Shown piece after piece: positions 57,894 through 64,000 of a stretch of DNA of 64,000 nucleotides. Both the position numbers and the translations under genes were made by a program. Origin of the DNA: Rhizopus arrhizus (lineage: Eukaryota > Mucoromycota > Mucoromycetes > Mucorales > Rhizopodaceae); NCBI GenBank assembly GCA_024220505.1, contig JAKZZE010000015.1, positions 620,001 to 684,000 on the forward strand, written 5' to 3'. The notes under the pieces were generated by a model that saw nothing but the letters and a program-made list of their open reading frames with translations, searched no databases and was not told where the DNA came from. The number at the start of each line of letters is the position of its first letter. The stretch's first letter is position 1.

Positions 57894-58378
57894 TTATTTT
57901 GTTTTTCTTGAAGAAGAGAGTCGAAGACTAATTTGACGAAACAGACTTGGTTCCTTTTTCGACCTGATCTCTCCTTCCGACTTGGAAGGCCTGACGGGTT
58001 GTACATTGGGTGGATCAGTCAATGTGACACCCTCGTACATGAACGCAGCTATCTTGTTTTCTTTCTCTGCAATGATTCTTGTAAGTGCTTCATTTTTCAA
58101 TGATAACTCGGTGGATTTTTGTGAAAGACGGACGACTTCCTTTAGTAGTTCATGCCTTGATTGGGATAGTTTCTGATTTTCTGCTGTGCTTTGTTCAATT
58201 TCTTTTTGTAAAGTGTCAAGTCGAGAAACATAATAAGATTCAGTTCGTTCCCAATGCTGCTTCACTGGCTCCTCTCTGTAGATTTGCTTTAGCATAAATC
58301 ATTGTTATTTATTTAAACTTACTGGTGACAAGAAGCGATCGTATGCCTTTTTAATGCTTCTGGATGTACAGAAATCAT
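57894..58378 (-). CDS. Small coiled-coil protein (145 aa), unknown function
   Basis: Exons 58378-58323 and 58275-57894 join across a 47-nt intron (acceptor CTACAG; the nearer AG breaks the frame). After MISVHPEALKRHTIASCHQ, residues 25-95 form a heptad helix (RLDTLQKEIEQSTAENQKLS, LKNEALTRIIAEKENKIAAF). The tail is basic with FRQISLRLSSSRKTK. It resembles short coiled-coil adaptor proteins; no family is recognised. Confidence 0.6.
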
Positions 58379-59459
58379 TTTTGAAAGAAAAAAAAAAGAA
58401 AGAAAAGAAAATGAAAAAGGGGCTTTAATTATATATCAATTACTTCCTTGAATTCAACTTGATTTCCGCTAATTAAGTTACTTTACTATGACCCCCACGC
58501 CAATGAGCTGTCTTTTAAAATACGACTGAAACTAAATTCCATTGGATGACTTTCTTTTCTTGAAGAGCTGTTTTTTTCCTTTTGAACAGCCGCAGGAAAG
58601 CTAAATCATGGATCTTTGGGAAAAAAATAAATATTAAGAGCCGAGTTGGGTGGAATGACATGATTATATATATTTTACTTAAGTTTTCTGCCATTTAACA
58701 TCTCAGGATTGCTTTTATACTTTTCAAAAATTAGAAAACTTGTTTGATAATCTAGAAGTAGTATTATTATAAGTTTCTTGTGGTTCTAGATTGTAGCTGT
58801 TAGTTAAATTAACTACTGCTTCTTTTTCATTAAGACTGTTAGAAAAACCATCTTTTCTAGCAGCATAAGAAATTCGTTTACACTTGAAATGAGAAAGATC
58901 TGTATGTATAATCCAACTTGATCAGGACATGAATGGCCAGATAGTTGTTTTGACAAGTAGCAGCATAATTAAGAGTAAAGCCAGAAAAGTATTCACACTC
59001 AAAAGGTTATTTTAAAGGAAAAAGAACAATGCGCTCAATTGAACTTTATAATTAACATTTTAAAAAATTCTTGTTATTTAGAGAAATCACTTGTCAGGTA
59101 TTTTTTTCGAATCTGTAAGACTTGGCGGAAACAATACATCATTCATATATTACAGCTCATTCCATTTTTTATGCATTAGTTTTTTATATACCATGCTTTT
59201 TTTTTTTATCTATGGGTAACGAGAATTTTTTCATAGGCATAAAATCGATCTATGTTGTTGAATCTTCATTTTCTTCTTCTTTTACACTTTTCATTGAGTT
59301 TAATATCATAAGTTAGCTAAAAACGACTGCTTATGAAAAGTACGCAGTGCAGGATTAAAGATGGATACTGAAACAAGCTCGTAAGAATAGATGAAAAATG
59401 GGAGAAAGAAGTCAAGCTTTTGAATTTTATGAGAAAATCCTTTACGAGCACAGACAAAC
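58379..59459. other. Intergenic with a possible protein remnant
   Basis: Minus strand 58890-58720 reads LSHFKCKRISYAARKDGFSN and later NKFSNF before a stop. It looks like the end of a lost gene or element. Otherwise AT-rich with no feature. Confidence 0.3.
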
Positions 59460-60560
59460 CAATTGATAAATATATTAAAAATAACCAAACATGAATACAT
59501 AGGAAAAACAAAAAGAAATTACGAAAGTCAAGAAAAAGACATTGATGACCTATTCAGATATTACCCTCCAACAAAGTATAGACCAGAGCACTTAGTCAAA
59601 AGCTATTCTTACTCAGCCCCTCAACATCCTGCAATCAGTCAGGCATAAATTCAATTTATAAATAATTCACCAGGTAAAGCTCAAATCGCCTTCCATCAAT
59701 TGGTTATAGAATATTTGAACAAAGAAACACAAAACACGCAGCTATCCAACACTATACAAGAAATGTTAAAATATAATTAATAAGCAAAATAATTGCTTGA
59801 GGACTAACATTATGTCTAATGGGTGATAAGTTACAACCGGACAATTGCATTTTTACCATGCCAACCATGTGGAAATCAATATCAAACATTCGACATTTAC
59901 AATTTCGCGACACAGGAATTCAACAAACAGAGGATGCTAATAGGTTACCTTCTGGTGCAATCATCACAACACGTAATCAAAAGGATTCGAAATTGGAATT
60001 GATTGAAAATATAGAACCTTGTATTATATACATTTTATTGTATCTATATAACTCGACAAAGGATAAAGAGATCATTTACCACAGGATCATTTTTTATTTT
60101 TAACTCATTTGAAATAAAAAGATGATCAGGTTTGGAATTTTGTAAAACTAGCAACAATGACCTTTTGGTTACGCAGCCATTGTGAAACACTGTATAGTTG
60201 ACACAAACGTTTCATTGCCTATTCGACAAAATCAGCAAGCAGTACCAATGCGGTTTTGCTTGGTCTTAACATTGGTCAAATAAAATTGCATGCAAATTGG
60301 CGTTTACCTTCAAATACCTTAGAACAACGCTACTATAAGTCTAGCGATCGATATCCTAGAGGCTGAGGGATGTCAACAAGTCTTTTTGGTGATGTTGCCA
60401 AAAACAGAACCATATCCGAGATCGCTGTGGAACCAACAGCAATTGTCATAGGAACGAATGATGACAGTAACATTGACAAATCAAGGACAAAGGACGTGGT
60501 GGTTACCCGTTTATGATTCAGATGATGGCACTAAACTTATGTTTTCTATTGGATTATAAT
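59460..60560 (+). pseudogene. Decayed DIRS/Crypton-like tyrosine recombinase
   Basis: Plus-strand pieces: about 59500-59650 (YYPPTKYRPEHLVKSYSYSA), 59820-60000 (ISNIRHLQFRDTGIQQTED, LPSGAIITTRNQKDSKLE), and 60130-60520 (WLRSHCETL, then GLNIGQIKLHANWRLPSNTL and EQRYYKSS). The last reads like the C-terminal block of the DIRS-type tyrosine recombinase (LHANWS-x-NSxTFE-x-YYK) that I associate with Mucorales elements, where the final Tyr is catalytic. Several stops and frame changes interrupt it. No split direct or inverted repeats of a DIRS element were found. Confidence 0.5.
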
Positions 60561-62443
60561 CATTACCATCACTCACGCCACATAAACCACACAAAGACCG
60601 AGCACAACTATCAAAGAATGAAGAAGGATACAACGGAATTTTTATTCTTATTTTAATTCATTACTAAAGAATAATAACACGTGGCCCACAGGCTTATAAT
60701 TGTATCCTCTTCATCTTACCAACGGTACTATTATATGTCGATTTTTAAAATGTTTTGCTGTTTAAAACCTGGCTAATTTGAATGGTCAAAGTGGGATAAT
60801 GGACTCTATGTGTTATGATAACTCCAAATTTATCAGATTATCTCTTTTTGTTAAAATTATTTTATTTAATTTTTATAAATAGAAAGTAAAAGAAAGCTCA
60901 CATGTCATAGTGAGATATGTGCTTTCGATGGAGGTTGGGAGTAGTAAATTTTTCAAATAGTACTGTGATAATTCGATGTGACATAATTAGTTTGCGATGA
61001 GAGACATATCGCCATTGTGTCTGCTAGATAAAAAGCAAGAGGTTAGGGCTCAGAATTAATAGTTGTGAATGAGCAACAAATATGTCTAATTGCCGCAAGA
61101 AATGCTGAATGTTTGTTGGACAAAACTCGAGATAGGGAACAAATATTCCCAAAACCCTGTCAGATGAACAATTGAACAGGGCACTTCACCAAGAGATGAT
61201 GCATAGCCTTTGAGGGCGTGTGACACAGGATACGGGTAGCAGAGATATCAGAATTGAATCGGGTCACTGTAGATTGATAATGTAGGTTGTTCTCAGGAGG
61301 TGGGATTAGAGTGACCTAGCCTCAGATAAGATCTTTAACGACCAAAAGCTTGAATATTGGAACGACAAAACCTCGAGTTGGTCTTGACAATATATGGAGA
61401 CGTTAATGAAAATCCAATCCGCAGAGGTGATCAGAATGGCCACAAACAGGATGATTATTTACTTTACCAGAATCAGCATATAGTTACAAAATCAAATCTC
61501 AACCTACGCCATTGAGAAGCACCGTGTGACTCTGGAAGTCATAGAATAAACTTGAAGCAAGCCTAGAATGAAGTAAAAAATTAGGTACCAGCAAAGAACA
61601 TACACATTGTACAAAGCAATTGCAGGTAAAGAAATAACGAGCTTGCAACCTAGAGTGTTGATGGCTGCATAATCAGCGACTACAAGGAAGAAAGGAACTA
61701 AAGAATATGTAGTCGCTGACAGCAAAGACAAAAAAAAAACAGAGATAGAAGCAAATTGGTTTCTAAAAAATGGAAATGACGAATGAGTCAGTTTACCTTA
61801 AATAAAACCTGTATTTTAAATGCAAATATAGAGTATTAACCAGTGAAAAGCTCCAAAATTACAATTCATCCGAAAAATCAAAAGCCTCTTAGTATGTATT
61901 CTTAGAAGATCAATAACAGTATAAGTAACAGTCCTTTATAGTAATACATACTTTTATCTAAAAATGATCGGCGTTAAATGTCATCATAATTCTTAGAACA
62001 TTAAATCAAGCACCCAAGATACCAAGAGCAGTAAGAAGGAATCGAAAATACATGTAATTCATATTAAATTTATGGACATTTTCAGACGCTACTTGGATTA
62101 CATACTAAATCAATAATCAAACTAAAGAAATTTTGTTTGTTGTTACTCAAATCTTTAGAAAACACTGTAAATAAACAAACTCAGAGAGTAACATGATCGG
62201 ACCCTGCTTATTATTTCATTGTTATTTTTTAAACCATACTTTTGATTGTATCATATACATACAAGAATACTTTCTATAATCAATTTGGACTTTAATAATA
62301 TGCTAAAAAGAGACAAAGAAAGAGAAAGAAAGTGAAAAATGTGTTTGCGTGAATAAAATTTCTAATTCCGGTTATGGCTTTTATATTATTTCATGTTACG
62401 TCTCCTTTTATTCCCTTTTTATTCTTAATTTCCATTGTTCAAC
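60561..62443. other. Intergenic, possible old LINE debris
   Basis: 1.9 kb without an intact gene. Minus strand 61400-61080 reads RFNSDISATRILCHTPSKAM followed by HHLLVKCPVQLF. The C ... H-x-L-x-x-CP pattern matches the tail of LINE ORF2 proteins. The call is weak. The remainder is AT-rich. Confidence 0.35.
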
Positions 62444-63128
62444 ATGACTACTTTATATGATTTTAAAATCAAAGATATTATGGGTAATGAATGGGATCTT
62501 GATGAATTAAGAGGAAAGGTAAATAAGAAAGAGTCCATTTCGATTTACTCACCAACAGAAAAGGTGGTGATGATTGTGAATGTTGCTTCAAAGTGTAGTT
62601 ATGTAAAGCAATATTCTAGTTTGGAAGAAATATATTTAAGATATAAAAGCCAGGATTTTGTGATTATCGGATGTCCTTGTAATCAATTTGCTGGACAAGA
62701 GCCTGCACCAGAAACGGAAATTTATAACTATTGTACTATTCATTGGAGTGTTACTTTTCCTTTGACATCAAAGCTGTAAGTACACAGCCACGCAGAAAAA
62801 AAAAGAAGAATTAATAATCATTGATTTATAGAGAGGTGAATGGAATAAATGAAGCTCCTTTATATAAATGGATGAAGGAAACCATGCCTGGTATCTTTGG
62901 GTAAATGATATACAATTACAATTTTTACTTTCTGTTTAATTAATTTTTCATTAGTTTAAAACGCGTAAAATGGAATTTTGAGGTAATTTGAATAGACACA
63001 ATTGAAAGGCTTGAGTTAATTTTCTTTTATAGAAATTCCTAATAGATCGAGAAGGAAAGATAGTAAAACGATACTGGACATTTACGGATCCAAAACGCAT
63101 TATTCCCGACATAGAAAAATTACTGTAA
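62444..63128 (+). CDS. Glutathione peroxidase-like thiol peroxidase
   Basis: Five exons (62444-62518, 62564-62775, 62832-62900, 62955-62982, 63033-63128) give 159 aa, the usual fungal length. Catalytic Cys36 lies in NVASKCSYVKQY, Gln70 in CNQFAGQEP, and Trp125 in KWNFEKF. Resolving Cys82 is at the same number as in yeast Gpx3. Fungal enzymes of this type use thioredoxin more than glutathione and can relay peroxide signals. Cys62 in IIGCPCNQF replaces the usual Phe. Exon 4 is only 28 nt. An internal KE-rich stretch (62519-62563) is an intron, not a coding insert. Confidence 0.9.
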
Positions 63129-63526
63129 TTTACAAGCCAAGCTGTATTCCCACTTTCTCTCTTTTCATTCATTGATAATAAATACCATTTTTTCATGGTT
63201 TACAATTAGCCAATACCACATAAAAGATGTACTTCAACTCTTAAAGTAGATAACAAAAAGGCTTTATATCAATGGGATATCATAAAGAAGGAGTACTATT
63301 TCTTTATATGATCATTTTGATTGCTCATCCAGACCTAACAAATCACAAATACCAATCGCCATTAACACTTTCATGATCTACAAAAAGAATGCCAAGCAGC
63401 TGATATTTCAAATGCTCTAAAACCTATGAAGCTCATTCATGTGTGTGCATATTCCAGCAAAATATCTTATATACAAAACGCTTGCTGTTCATTTGTCGAT
63501 CTTTTTTATAACAGTCACATATTTTT

Positions 63527-64000
63527 TTGGCCTTGAATCCAAATAGTAGGAATAAAAATGCGTCAATACACATGGTTCTTTCGCTCAACAGTGCTAAGCC
63601 ACCTGATAAAGGTGACCCACCAAATACCAATGCTCATCCACCAGCGAGCCCCACATCAGCTCCAAAAAAACAACTGCGGTGTTATATTCTAAAGCACACC
63701 AACGTCCCGCTAAAACTCGAGAAAGCTTGATACACAGCAATTCCAACTTGACCACTTCATCTGCAATAAGTCCAGATCTTGCGGATTCCAATACACCACC
63801 GCCTTTAATCATTGAGACAGTCTATTGGGGTGTATCTCAAACACCCGGTAGCATCTTTTTTGATATTTCTTCTCGTAAAGAGATAGACCGAGCAATTTAT
63901 AAATTAGCATTCTACCAGTTCCAAGATTATGTTGGGCTAGTTGTTCATAAGTCAGGCTCCAACCGCTACTTGGAAGTTAACTTTGATAAGGATGAGTTTC
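63527..64000 (+). pseudogene. LINE ORF1 (gag-like), 5' part, frameshifted
   Basis: The first frame, from 63527, is Pro-rich (KPPDKGDPPNTNAHPP). The frame then changes by one base around an A7 run at about 63664-63670. From there to the window end it is open: PPLIIETVYWGVSQTPGSIF, FDISSRKEIDRAIYKLAFYQ, and VVHKSGSNRYLEVNFDKDEF. From memory this is the N-terminal part of ORF1 proteins of Mucorales LINE-like retrotransposons, which later carry CCHC knuckles. It runs off the window, so completeness cannot be judged. The A7 site could be a sequencing error, in which case the ORF may be intact. Confidence 0.6.

Noticed and set aside
62519..62563. In-frame 15-residue insert (NKKESISIYSPTEK) in the glutathione peroxidase
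   Set aside because: It sits exactly between GTAAAT and an AG and removes a mismatch to the family when spliced out, so it is an intron without a stop.

Overview
The window is fungal nuclear DNA, most likely from a Mucorales (Mucoromycota) species. Evidence: AT-rich sequence; genes split by 45-75 nt GT-AG introns; a class V (myosin-motor) chitin synthase; a lineage-type family of unknown function I associate with Mucorales genomes; and a mix of Tc1/mariner-like, LINE-like, tyrosine-recombinase and Fanzor-like debris. The beta-tubulin carries Ala198, Tyr167 and Cys165, which fits the known benzimidazole insensitivity of Mucorales. I cannot name the species.

Layout. 1-12.4 kb is a repeat and transposon island. 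It holds a truncated second copy of the coiled-coil gene found at 12.8-14.2 kb, a kinase fragment cut at the same junction, one spliced gene of a Mucorales-type family, two nested inverted-repeat elements (4.84-6.53 kb and 6.57-8.40 kb), a LINE tail, a third DDE transposase broken by a probable solo LTR and a second insertion, and a truncated AcuK/Ert1/Rds2-type regulator. 12.8-31.7 kb is gene-rich: coiled-coil protein, eIF3j, MIA40/CHCHD4, a mucin-like membrane protein, a conserved membrane protein, the class V chitin synthase (1876 aa), a Q-rich protein and eIF5. 31.7-35.6 kb is another relic island, with a TnpB/Fanzor-like C-terminus next to a DDE transposase tail and a LINE tail. 35.9-58.4 kb is gene-rich again: O-fucosyltransferase-like protein, beta-tubulin, Clr2-like protein, small unknown, PhoD-like phosphatase, three-repeat Myb factor, ARF1, ribosomal protein uL30 (L7), tyrosine phosphatase, PAS-kinase-type kinase, PMP3 and a coiled-coil protein. 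58.4-64 kb holds a decayed tyrosine recombinase, a glutathione peroxidase and the start of a LINE ORF1 that runs off the end.

The housekeeping genes do not form a pathway cluster. They cover translation (eIF3j, eIF5, uL30), secretion (ARF1), cytoskeleton (beta-tubulin), cell wall (chitin synthase) and redox or mitochondrial import (GPx, MIA40). ARF1 and uL30 are divergent and share a 176 bp promoter region. Exon joins were worked out by hand from GT/AG signals and frame continuity. Family names come from motif recognition, with no database search.
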